Shown here in pieces: positions 54,081-64,000 of a stretch of DNA of 64,000 bases (the stretch's first letter is position 1; every line of letters starts with the position of its first letter). The stretch lies in NCBI RefSeq assembly GCF_964275005.1, contig NC_092686.1, forward strand, positions 18,304,547-18,368,546, read 5' to 3'. This DNA comes from Diadema setosum (lineage: Eukaryota > Echinodermata > Echinoidea > Diadematoida > Diadematidae). Below the pieces are notes generated by a model, which was not told the origin of the DNA, did no database searches, and saw only the letters and a list, made by a program, of their open reading frames with translations. The translations under genes and the position numbers were made by a program.

Positions 54081-55029
54081 CAGTGGCGTACCTAGGGAAA
54101 ACGGCGCCCGGGGCAAGTACAAAAATTGCGCCCCTAATTTCTGAAAAAGTGTTCAACCCCAACACCATCCCGGTAGGGACTTTAAATAAAGTCCACATGA
54201 TGCCTTTTCAAGCACTTAAAAAGGGATCTTTTGAGGGTGATTTAAATGTAATGAATTTTGATAGATTTTGGCGAGCGAGCGCAGCGAGCGAGCCGAAAAT
54301 TTTTGTATTTCAGCTTACAAAACATGGAATTCTTGTCATTTTTTGCTTACCAAATCTTACAATTCTAATCAAGATATAGTGACGGCCTTATAGATAACGA
54401 TTTATACCAAAAAACTGAGGACTTTAAAAGATATTCAAAATTAGTGAGCTGAAATTTGTATATGTCCTCGTCATCATCACGTATTGTTCTTATCTTTTCT
54501 TGTATAAATTTTGGCGAGCGAGCGAGCGCAGCGAGCGAGCCGAAAATGTTTGTATTTCAGCTTACAAAACATGGAATTCTTTTCATTTTTGCTTATTAAA
54601 TCTCACAATTATAGTGACGACCTTATAGACAACGATTTATACCAAAAAACTGAGGGCTTGAAAAAATACTCTAAATTAGTACGAGCGAGGGAGCCGTACA
54701 TTTCCGCGTCATCATTACGTTTTTAATAAACATTGTCATTTTGTCCGCGTCATCATCATATTTTGTTTTTATCTTGTTTGATTTAGTTTTCTGCCCCTTC
54801 CCCCCCCCCCCCCCCAACCATTCTCCCTCCCCCCCCCCCCCCCTTCCGGGCGAGTTTTTTTTTTTTTTTTCCTTCTTCTTCTCCTTTTCTTTTTTTTTTC
54901 TTCTTCTTCGTTTTTTTTTTCCTTTTTTTTCCTTCTTCTTCGTTTTTTTTTTTCGTTTTTTTGCGCCCCCAAGGAGTGGCGCCCGGGGCACGTGCCCCCC
55001 TTGCCCCCCCCCCCCTAGATACGCCACTG
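54081..55029. mobile_element. hAT-like non-autonomous element with perfect 8-bp target-site duplication (ATTGTAAT)
   Basis: Left end CAGTGGCGTACCTAGG, right end CTAGATACGCCACTG. ATTGTAAT lies directly before (54073-54080) and after (55030-55037). Subterminal GGCGCCCGGGGCA and GGCGCCCGGGGCACGTGCCC occur at each end. The interior has two copies, about 244 bp apart (54268, 54512), of a block with GCGAGCGCAGCGAGCGAG, CGAAAAT and GTATTTCAGCTTACAAAACA, plus C- and T-homopolymers. No transposase. Confidence 0.92.
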
Positions 55030-55519
55030 ATTGTAATACAGCCAAAACTCGCCTTATGTCTTTGTTTTTGTTTTTATTTTATTTTTGTTTTGTTTTGTTT
55101 TTTTTTTGGGGGGGGGCTAATGTCACTATTTCGTGCTAACATGTAAAGCAAATGTAAAACAAATTTCACAACTCGCGCATAATAATGTTTATGTCCTATT
55201 TTTATGAAACCTCTAACATTCTGCATGACTGTGTTTATAATAGAAACCTGGACATGGTGTAGAATGGCACTTTAATTAGATTTCTATTCTACGGCTAAAC
55301 ACTTGCTATTCCTAGACAGAGGCACAATTTCAAAACGGAAGAGCCTAATTACAGTGAGGAACATCGACCAGAGCAAATCACAGGATTGCAAACTCAATCG
55401 TTTTCACCTGACATTCTGTTCGTATTTTGGCAAAAATCGTCTGAATGACTAGTCACGCAGTTCTTACAGATAATGTTGGGTAATTTAGTTGGTCTATTCA
55501 GCTCTCGGCTCACGTTGTG

Positions 55520-56757
55520 CTAGAGCCAAAGGCTCAAAAGTGAGCAATTATACGATCATTCATCGTTCATCATCCATCCCTGTGCGCCCGTCGTTCGTTG
55601 TCCATCGTACGTCATCTGTCGTGATAGAGTAAACTTCTGAACCTCATACATTTTTTTTTTTTCAGCTTCCTTCTTGATAACCCCATCACGGACTTTCATG
55701 ACAGAATATGCCAGGTAGTATAGGATCTCACGTGTAATGTTCATCTGGGGGTTAATTCCTTTGCAGAGTCCCCAAAACTTTGAAATTAAGGGCCTTAAAA
55801 ATCTCTCTACAGAACGACCAGACGTGATAGAGCTAAGTAGTGCTATAAGGCTACAGTGGCGGATCGAAGGGGGTTATAGGTGGTTTAACCAAGGAGGTAC
55901 TTATAGGCGACTAGTACCTCCTTGGTTTAACCCCCCCCCCCCCCACACACACACACACACACACCTTGGCTCTTTTGTTTGCTTGTTTTTTGTGCTTGTC
56001 TGCAGTTTGGAGAGAAGTGGCAGCAAAGAATGTGAAGACCAATTTATTTTTCTTTTTTGCTTGTCGTGACCCATCGTCATTGGGTCACCCCCCTTAGCAA
56101 AAACTCGATCCGCCCCTGATTAATAAGCGCATTGCCGTGACTGTATAGTTTCAAGTTTGGTTTGCTTGTTTCTTTCTTCGGTTTTATGGCGGATACGGCG
56201 TTCCCCATCGGGGCCCTTGATGAGGTTTTTAATTTGGGGCCAATTTTCACATTTTCTTTTTCTTAATAAAATGTCAATTTTTACCATACGTGTCAATTTT
56301 TACCAAACTTGGCAGGTATAGTATTATCGCCAAGGTGATACACATCTGTATGTATAAAAATACGATGAGCATTGTGTCCCATTGGGGCCCCAAAACCCCG
56401 AAATTTGAAAATGTTTAAAAAAGATATAGAATACTTTCGATTTTGTTTGTGGCGGATCCACGGGTGGCCTCCATGGGGCCCAAGAGACATAATTGGGAGC
56501 CTGTTTTCACATTTTGATCTTTTTTAAAACGCAGGTCAAAATATTTCTACAAATGTATAGAAAGGAATTATCGCTAGTGTTCTCGAATCATGTAAATGGA
56601 CACCATGTATGTCCCTCTGGAGGTCTCAAAGCCCCTCAAGTTTGCTGTGTTCTTCCAGGTCACAGTCTGCAAGAATGCGTGGAAGGTGAAGACGAGTTTT
56701 AGTTGCGATCTCGGGTGAGTGCTAATTGGCTCACATGGGTTTCTTGTCAATTTACTT
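55520..56757 (+). mobile_element. Family C element, copy 3, with nested MITE
   Basis: Starts TAGAGCCAAAGGCTCAAAAG, then CGTCGTTCGTTGTCCATCG. Internal TTTTTACCAAACTTGGCAGG units as in copy 1. The 3' end GTCTGCAAGAATGCGTGGAA, GGGTGAGTGC and GGGTTTCTTGTC resembles the end of copy 1 at 36330-36404. Interrupted at 55854-56118. Confidence 0.75.
55854..56118. mobile_element. hAT-like MITE nested in family C copy 3
   Basis: Ends CAGTGGCGGATCGAAGGGG and ACTCGATCCGCCCCTG. An internal inverted pair AACCAAGGAGGTACTTATAG / ACTAGTACCTCCTTGGTT sits at 55887-55928. The flanks do not show a clear duplication. Confidence 0.7.
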
Positions 56758-56764
56758 TCCGTTG

Positions 56765-57197
56765 GGCTGCGTTCACATAGAAGTATTCGGTATTCGCTAT
56801 TCGGTATTCGCTATTCGGGCCCCGAATACACCATCACCCGCACCGTCAACTCACCATCCCATGCAGTGAGGATTTCTTCCTCCTACATCCTAGCAAATCT
56901 TATTAACAATTTCTAAACTGCATCAGAATGTCAGTCTACATGCTTATTTTTGCTAAAGGGCAAATCCAGACCAAAATTGTCATTATTTCATAAACGAGAG
57001 ACGGTATACGCTGCAAGAAAATCGAACATGTTCGATTCCCACTTTGCTGTACTTTTCGCAGCTATTCGGTACTTTCGAATAGTGCCCTCCTATGTGAACC
57101 GGTGTGAGGAAATCCTATCGTTCGATTCAAGCTATTCGCGTGCCCTCGAAAAACGAGCCCGAATACCCGAATAGTATACTTCTATGTGAACGCAGCC
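56765..57197. mobile_element. MITE with CTGCGTTCACATAGAAGTAT ends
   Basis: The left end GGCTGCGTTCACATAGAAGT is matched by the inverted ATACTTCTATGTGAACGCAG at the right. ATTCGGTATTCG words next to the left end are mirrored by CCCGAATAGTATAC at the right. Non-coding. Confidence 0.85.
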
Positions 57198-57669
57198 TTA
57201 GAAATGACGCAAGCTGATGTTCCTGTCCGTTGATCTATCACGCACACCGTCATTTTGTCTCACCATTTTTAGTGAGAATGTGCCTAGCTCGTGGCGCCTT
57301 GTTTGTACTGCTTTGTACGGCGGTTGATGCTCTAGCCAAAACCAATCGATATCTTTCTTGCATCTTGCTAAGCAGTGATAAGCGACGAACCTCTCAACGG
57401 GACACCGAAAATCGATACATTTTGGAGAGGGCGTGATGTTCAAATAGTAACCGAAGCTAGCAACTGCACGATAAGTGGTTTCTCCATTTTAAGGTCCCAA
57501 ATACGTGTGACTTTATTAAGGTGACAACCATCACTACCAACATCAGCTAGGATGAGTGCTATTTTGTTCCATGTCGCAATTCGCAGCGGACGACAAGTTT
57601 TGCCTAGACCCTAACGTACTGGCATGTGACAGGTGACAGTAAAAAGGCCATGATTACATACTTCCAAAA

Positions 57670-58262
57670 CCTCGGACAAACTTTTGCAAACGTGCATTCT
57701 TCTACAGGGGAGCCAAACTATATAACAGCCTTCCCCGCATGCTGTCTGTGACTGCAAGTCACTGAAGGATTTTAAACGGTCCCTTTTTGAATTGGTTTAA
57801 TCTCATCTGTGTAAATTCATCTAGAGATAATAAAATATTTTTTTTTTCTGATACACAAGAAATGCATCTACACTTTTCATGAAAGCGTATTTTGCCTTGA
57901 GATTTTGTATAATATTGCATTATAAAGTAATATTTTATGAGACTATTATAATTTTGTATTCATATAATATGTAATCTTCTACTCTTGTTTTTTTCTTTTC
58001 CATACCTCTTTATAACTGGTCCCCATGGAAGACCAGCGGCACCAGAAAAGTGCAGCTGATTATGGGTTATCCAGCCGTTATCTTTCTATAATCCTACATT
58101 CTATTCTTTTGATTATCGATGATGAGTCACACTATTCATTTGCTATATGTATGTGTCTTTCATTTTATGCATAATGTATCATTTTCTTTGTACCTTATAT
58201 GTTGTCTTTTACACCTGTATGTGTGTTTATGACGGAAATAAAACAAACAAACAAACAAACAT
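57670..58262 (+). mobile_element. 3' end of a non-LTR retrotransposon (LINE), decayed
   Basis: Around 57670-57800 the frames read, with breaks, FANVHSST, YRGAKLYNSLPRMLSV and a Lys/Phe-rich end, which is how the reverse-transcriptase ORF of CR1/L2/Jockey-type LINEs usually finishes. A 3' UTR follows, with GGTCCCCATGGAAGACCAGC and GTTATCCAGCCGTT, ending in a short tandem tail of AAAC units (58240-58260). No intact frame. Confidence 0.6.
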
Positions 58263-58379
58263 CTGACGATTAGTCTTCCTATTTTGGACTCTGGTGAGAG
58301 TCAGACACCGGACGACAGAGATTGTGTATTATTATCAAAGTGCAATTCCACTCCGTCTTAATTTATTGTATTAGGCGCC

Positions 58380-59160
58380 AATAAATAGAGTAAAATCAGA
58401 TGAATGGAATAGTAGAAGTTTTACATAAATCGATATAAAATAGGAAAGTTATGGAAAGTTGAAATTTCCCATGTTTTCATATTATGCTTTCAAAATCAAT
58501 GGCAAACACAATATTGCAATAGTATAAACATAGGCAGAGGTGATCATCGCACTAATTTCCCATTGAACTGGATACCACCTGTACCCGCAAAATCCATGGC
58601 ACTGTGTGCTGCATATTTATGGTTACACTTAGTTGTGATGGCAGCGAATTGGCCAGTTCCAGATCTGTTAGAATCTGGTTTGAAAAAGAAAGAATAACAT
58701 TTTATTTGTACAACAATGAAAACTTGATCAAAATCGGGTAAAATTAGGCAAGTTATCGACTTATGAAGTTTTTTCTAGTTTAAACAAATCAGTATAGTTC
58801 TCCAACAGTTAATATGAATATATACAAATATGAATGAGTTGTCAAAGTCATCGTCTCACAAGTTTGAAATTTCCAGTTATTGTTTTTTTTAACGCATATT
58901 CCCCAGTCTCAAATCCTTATTTATCTGACTGATCATTGTTTTGAAGTTATTTCGCCAGGAACAACGTTACGTTTTACACTTTTGTAGCAGAACAAATAAG
59001 TTTCGTCCTTTATTTCCTAAATTGCACGAATATTGTGAGGTAATGACATCATCAACTCACTCATTTGCATATACATTGCTCAACTGCGAGGATCTTCTGG
59101 CAAAAATTCCGAAACTTCACAATTTTATAACTTCCCTAATTTTTGTCTCATTTTGAGGAA
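58380..59160. repeat. Fragments of dispersed repeats related to the 15.7/17.5-kb pair
   Basis: Blocks such as AAAACTTGATCAAAATCGGG (about 58718) and TATTGTGAGGTAATGACATC with ATCAACTCACTCATTTGCAT (about 59032-59070) resemble AATTGTGAGGGTATGATATC and ATCAACTCGCTCATTTGCAT at 17468-17510. Ends are not defined. Confidence 0.5.
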
Positions 59161-61336
59161 ACTTCACGGTTGTGCTGATAAATTTTCACCCCTCCTGGCA
59201 GACTAATTAGCTGGTCCGGAATTATCCTTTGTATATCGTGGAATATTTGCCACAAGTTGATAAGCTATTACCGGGAGGCATTCATATAGTATTAGGCTTA
59301 ATCATAAAATATGACATGGTGATGACATAAGTAGATTGTTTTCGGGAACCTCCGTTTTGTCTGCTTTTGGATAGTTTCATTTCGCACAAGTGCCAATCGT
59401 ATGTGTCGCGCCGATAAAGCTTCCAGATTCATATCTAAGGTAAACTGCACATGTTTTGATACATCCATCATATACACCGCTTTGTATATTATATATCTTT
59501 AAGTTATTCGCTCGTCGCTACGGGGACCATTTCTAACAAAGTTAGAAATTTGGGAGTATTGGATTTGAGATAAAGATGACATCAAATCAGAGTGACGATA
59601 TCAAATTTTGACCTGGTCTATATGCACATTGTTTTTGCGCTGGGTGTCTCTGTTATGAAATTAGTGACGTCGAGTCTTAGATTGTTTGATGGGTAGAAAA
59701 ATATTGCATGCGTGCTATGAGTGTAATGCTTATATGAAGTGAAGGATGTGTGAGTTGATGCAATCAAAGATCTTTGATGCAGTGTAAACTATACATGTAT
59801 ATACTTGGTTGACAGAAGGGATTACTCATGCTGAGACGCGTTCTGGTTATTCCGATCAGAATACAAATAATATGTTTCTGAAATCAGTGGGTTTTTGAAA
59901 TAGTTTTCGTGACAGTCATGTATACATTGTACATAGATATCACTTTCAATTAAAGGGACTATACAAATGCCGGCTGTTTTTAGTTTTCTTGCTTCCAAAA
60001 TATTGAAGGCAAATTAAAAGCAACGTCATAGTATACAAGGACCGATATTTTCTTATTTTTCTCCCACCTGAAGAAATCATGTATAATTGATTTACACACC
60101 CTCGAACAATCACAGTCTATTAATGTTTCATAATCATAGTCCCCTAAATCACTCATAAGTATTATATGACTTTGAGGATGATTTTTATACCGTTTGTGTT
60201 CAACTCCATGGTTAACATTTCATTGCGTCACGATATGGGTATAGTAAATAGTATAGGACTCAGTAAATGATATGAACACAGTTTATCTATAGAATAACAA
60301 AATAAAGAGCATAATTTGTCTGGGGAGGTGGGCTCCAATCACTTCGCTGATTTGTTCTTGCTGCACTAACTTGTGCTCAGGTATTGTTTCATTTGGGATC
60401 GGCTCGCATTGCGTATAGCATACGTTTAAAATACTTCACGACTGCAGCTCCGAATGACTGTATTTGATACCATGTTTCTCCCTGGGGTTTCTCCCTTTAT
60501 AATATATTTATATCAATCCGATCTTAATGCCAACATGCAAAGTACCATAAGTTCTTTCGTAAAATGCATCTGTACAAAAATCGAGGCCAACATCTGTGAG
60601 AGCAAACTATATGAAGATACGACGTCAGAAGCAGCTCGCAAAGGGGCTCGCATTAAACATCTAGGAGCTGTTTCGTCGCAGCATGTTCTACACAGGGAGG
60701 TGAGAACTCCCTGCTATACACGAGGCTGAAGAGGGCCTTGGTACCCTTTTTTTCTGCCACCTGTTTGTACGCTGCCAAGCAACCCTTGCTTATAATGGGA
60801 TAACGGGCGGAGCCGCGCCAGTCAGTGGTGGTAATAGTGCACGTACGTATCAACGGCGCGTTGTCCATCTATAAATAAATCTGTAAACAGAACTGCTCTC
60901 GAAATATGTTTCGCTTCGCGCATGCTGAGTCAGTGTGATGGTTTCAAAGAGCAATACTCTGGTGTCGGATAACAGAGTTACCTGGCATTACTTCCAGAAA
61001 TTGAAAGATATGCAATATAATTATCTAGATCTAAACAATCTAATCGTAATTATGGTAAATTTCATTTTTCTCTTGAGTGCGCACAACGGGGCCAGAGTAT
61101 CGTAAGCCGAAGATTCGAGGCGTTTGGTTCAGAAAGCCGGTTTCGTCAAACCATGGACCTACAAACAAATTCCCGCTTGAGCGAGTCCTTTGTTATAATC
61201 CTGATCGATCACACCCATTCCCACCTTTCATGAGGATGCCACAAAAGACTTTCCCATTGATACCCAGTCTCGTGTGAATTCATGGAGATGAAAGCGGCCA
61301 TCATACAGTAAAAATAGATTAAAGAACAAACTTAAT
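59161..61336. other. Intergenic, no gene assigned
   Basis: The segment 60590-60920 is richer in CpG (GGGCGGAGCCGCGCC, CACGTACG, GGCGCG) than its flanks and contains a small hairpin GGGAGGTGAGAACTCCC (60697-60713). It could be a promoter or an old element; no spliced open frame was found beside it. Confidence 0.4.
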
Positions 61337-61705
61337 TCACCCAAATATTTGTGGATTGAGTGAATGCACCAAACGTAGTAGACCCCATCAGTGACAGTTT
61401 GAGGAAATGATCCCTTCAAAAGCTATGTGAGAAGATTGCTACAGCTTGTGATGTCTCATTATGAAGAACAATATAAAAAGAAAATAAAAAGAGAATTCCA
61501 CAAAATTTCATTTTTTAATGAAAAGTATAATCATACATATTCCCTCGACTTATTTACTGAAGTATATGGATAACAATTTTGCCCCTACTTTCTGAAAGAG
61601 GCACGTTGTTGAATTTTCTTTACATTTTCATTGCATTGTTCTTTGAATGTGACATCACATACAAGTAGTCTTCTCATCTGATGATGGCCGCACAAAAACT
61701 TTAGG
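61337..61705. mobile_element. Degenerate foldback MITE related to family F1
   Basis: Contains ATTTGTGGATTGAGTGAATG, CAGTGACAGTTTGAGGAAAT and, in the opposite sense, TGTGACATCACATACAAGTA and GTCTTCTCATCTGATGATGG, as in the copies at 6331 and 11137. Terminal sequences are eroded. Confidence 0.65.
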
Positions 61706-62260
61706 GGGGGGGATTGAGCAGTGGTTTGTTTTGTTGAGTGATTGTTTATTGCACCCCCCTGTTCTTACATTCTTGGTTACAAAATAATGGCTATCAATGA
61801 TAATGTTAATGTGGAAAGAAAACCACGACCCCAATTAATAGCTGAATTTGAGATAAGTACATAAATTATGTATGCATAGATAAGTATGGATCACTACATC
61901 TCTTACTGCCTATAAACAGAAAGCATTTTATATAAGGGGGCTTTTCCCCATCCCCTCCCATGATAATGGATTCAGAGAGTACAGAAATATCAGAAGTATA
62001 CATCAGTGAAGTTTGAGCAAAATCGGACTATCAATTCAAATGTTAGATAGCAAGATAGAAACATTATACAATGATGTGCATACAATATAAAAGTAAAGCC
62101 ATAGGTAATAGCAATGCAACTGCCATGCTGTAGAAATGTCACACCATCGAATTTACGATCTTTGACCTTGACCATTCATCTCAATCATTTCATGTCAATT
62201 GCATAGGCCTATTCATTCTCATCCTTCCTGCTTAATTGTAAAACCACTGAACATTCCTGT

Positions 62261-62269
<9 letters not shown>

Positions 62270-62319
<50 letters not shown>
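62270..62319. repeat. (AT)n microsatellite
   Basis: About 25 AT dinucleotides, directly next to the foldback at 62321. Confidence 0.92.
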
Positions 62320-62320
<1 letters not shown>

Positions 62321-62321
<1 letters not shown>

Positions 62322-62516
62322 ATGAAGAAGTAGAGTGGTAATGCATTTTGACAGTCCAACAGTGCTATTTATTCAGACCAAATTTTCGACGAATACATTC
62401 GTCTTCCTCAGGGTCGACAAATGTATTCAGGAAGACGAATGTATTCGTCGAAAATTTGGTCTGAATAAATAGCACTGTTGGATTGTCAAAATGCATTACC
62501 ACTCTACTTCTTCATC
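62321..62516. repeat. Near-perfect 88-bp inverted repeat with Penelope/hammerhead-like motif
   Basis: Left arm 62321-62408 and right arm 62429-62516 are reverse complements with one mismatch, separated by 20 bp. On the minus strand, 62411 down to 62384 reads CTGAGGA, A, a stem GACGAA with TGTA loop and TTCGTC, then GAAA. This is the CUGANGA-stem-GAAA arrangement of a hammerhead ribozyme as found in Penelope-like retroelement repeats. Next comes ATTT...AAAT, which could form stem III. Confidence 0.8.
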
Positions 62517-62563
62517 TTTTCTATACTGGTATCAACATGCAGACTACAAGTATCATATGAAGA

Positions 62564-62800
62564 GTTTGTTTGCAAAAACCGATAAGTCCATTTTTGAAGA
62601 TTTTGAAGTACGGTCTCTGTCATAAAGTACAAAATAATACCTTTTAAATGATATATTGGTCACTACATATAAAGGTACATTTTGGAAGCTATGGTCAAAA
62701 GAAGCAAAAATTTTCTTATTATTCTCTTTATTTTTCTTGACCTTTAATCGCAAATATCTCCATTTCGCAAATATGGACTTATCGGTTTTTGCAAACAAAC
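62564..62800. mobile_element. 237-bp MITE with perfect 28-bp terminal inverted repeats
   Basis: Left end 62564-62591 (GTTTGTTTGCAAAAACCG..., ending AAGTCCAT) is exactly the reverse complement of 62773-62800. The interior is AT-rich with no frame of its own. A TA repeat starts directly after it. Confidence 0.88.
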
Positions 62801-64000
62801 TATATATATATATATATATTCAAGCAAAAGTAATTAACATTTGACCATAGAGAATTATGCTCTAAATGTAATCACCACATATGTATATTTTGAGTAGCAT
62901 ACAACTGTTATAGGCACCAAGAAAATCCTCGGATGTATAGACATTTTTCTAACTGCAGATAATGAGATTTGGGTAGGATTGATGGGTGGATGACCCCTAA
63001 ACTAGGCCTCTTTCACCCTTGGCGAAGAGGAGAGAGAAAAAAACTTCAGGTTTACAATGCAAATGTCATAAAAGTGTAGGCAGTATAACCCCCCCCCCCA
63101 AAAAAAAAAAAAAAAAAAAGTCCATGAAAGTAGGCAAAAATTAAAATTCAATTTTCCATGGGAACTCAATGGAGAATTCTACAAATTTCAGTTTTGTGTT
63201 TTTGCTTTTTTAAATGAAAGTATACCCCCTGCTTTCCACTTATTGTGTAGTTGCTAGCTTGGTTACTACATGTATTTAAGCATCAAGCCCTCTCACAGAG
63301 GCAAGCCACATGCTATTTTCATTATGCCAGAAAAGTTAAAATAAGTTGAATCCTGTTCATAATTATCTTCTCATCCAGTGATGGTGACACCAAAACAATA
63401 AAAATTTGTTACTTTTGAATGGATTGTCTGATCTTCCTCAAAGCTCACTTATGTGTTTACTAATATTGAAGAATACACTCAATCCACTTACATAGGACCT
63501 ATATGTATTTTGGTGTCACTCTCTTTTGTGCCTTTAAACATGTGATGGCACAAAAATCGCAACAGTATTCTCTATTTCATGCCTATCATTCATCATTGTT
63601 AAAATCATCACTAGGTTTTTTCCCCCTTGCTGCAGGATGCTCCCCTAAACTATCACCCTGAGTGAACTATATTTGGTATACGATACATTGTACTGGTACT
63701 GGGAACTAAAAATATGCGCTATTGCAACTACTGCAGTAACTGTATGTAGTGAGAAGCCTTCAGGATACAAAGTATATTTATAGCTTTCAAGCTTACAACA
63801 TCTATTACGGTAAGAATGACAGAATGTTTCACATCAGTGATTTTTTATTTATTACTATTATTTCTTCTTCTTTTTTTTTTGGGGGGGGGGGGCATGACAT
63901 AAAAAAAAGAATGTCATGTCCTTCACATTATACCATAGTGCTCAGTCTCGTAATGACCTTACAATGATGTATTTTATGGGGAGAGGTAGCAGTTGCTAAA
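62801..64000. other. Intergenic end of window apart from the F1 fragment; no gene seen
   Basis: AT-rich with C/A homopolymers at about 63091-63119 and T/G homopolymers at about 63870-63892. No coding signal. Confidence 0.45.
63340..63530. mobile_element. Half of a family F1 foldback MITE
   Basis: The order TTATCTTCTCATCCAGTGAT, TTACTTTTGAATGGATTGTC, TTCCTCAAAGCTCACTTATG, CACTCAATCCACTTACATAG follows the right arm of the F1 copies. The left arm is missing or too decayed to see. Confidence 0.6.

Noticed and set aside
54671..55146. Open frames rich in Pro/Phe or Lys/Glu on both strands
   Set aside because: They cover C- and T-homopolymers inside the hAT-like element; composition only, no conserved protein.
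57198..57443. 81-codon minus-strand frame next to the 56.8-kb MITE
   Set aside because: No motif, no splice context, and an equally long frame on the other strand.
59953..59980. TTAAAGGGACTATACAAATG as the end of a family F2 MITE
   Set aside because: Only one end is present; no inverted partner was found within about 1 kb.
60454..60868. Open frames at a CpG-richer patch
   Set aside because: Neither strand gives a protein I recognise and no adjoining exon was found; kept only as a remark in the intergenic feature.

Overview
The window is metazoan nuclear DNA. It is AT-rich, has few genes, contains spliced genes with GT-AG introns up to 7.5 kb, and is packed with short non-autonomous transposable elements. 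The repeat repertoire (hairpin-ended elements with AGGTCA arrays, TTCGTTATTCCGAAGG arrays, GGGGCCYGTCTTATAA and TTAA-flanked MITEs) resembles marine deuterostome invertebrates. I favour an echinoderm, possibly a sea urchin, but this rests on remembered repeat flavour and protein similarity, not on a search.

Layout. (1) 1-4975, + strand: the last two coding exons of a charged, probably coiled-coil protein that I cannot identify. (2) 4976-12548: intergenic, with three foldback MITEs flanked by TTAA. (3) 12549-13109, - strand: an intronless 186-codon gene resembling the sperm axoneme microtubule inner protein SPMIP1 (ATP6V1FNB). (4) 13110-23522: intergenic. It holds an inverted array of TTCGTTATTCCGAAGG units, a 158-bp MITE with a target-site duplication, a divergent inverted-repeat pair, and a triple-nested structure at 19.24-23.14 kb: an outer MITE, a 3.7-kb hAT-like element with a perfect 8-bp target-site duplication, and about 13 copies of a 163-bp satellite inside it. 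(5) 23523-48515, + strand: a complete nine-exon FBXL5 gene (660 codons), whose introns are filled with transposable elements. Intron 3 (7.5 kb) is almost entirely nested elements. (6) 48516-64000: FBXL5 3' UTR, then no convincing gene. This part holds microsatellites, a hAT-like element with an intact 8-bp target-site duplication, a LINE 3' tail, several MITEs and a foldback carrying a Penelope/hammerhead-like motif.

Gene logic. FBXL5 is the iron- and oxygen-sensing substrate receptor of an SCF ubiquitin ligase. All seven hemerythrin iron ligands and the four C-terminal cysteines of the [2Fe-2S] site are present, so the sensor is predicted to be intact. The other two genes have no visible functional link to it.

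The most unusual material is in the repeats. One element family carries eight copies of the RFX X-box palindrome. Two others carry arrays of nuclear-receptor DR1 half-sites. Three hairpin-ended families share one architecture (Helentron/HINE-like by inference). One hAT-like element has amplified an internal satellite with a higher-order repeat. All coordinates were read by eye; no alignment or database search was run.
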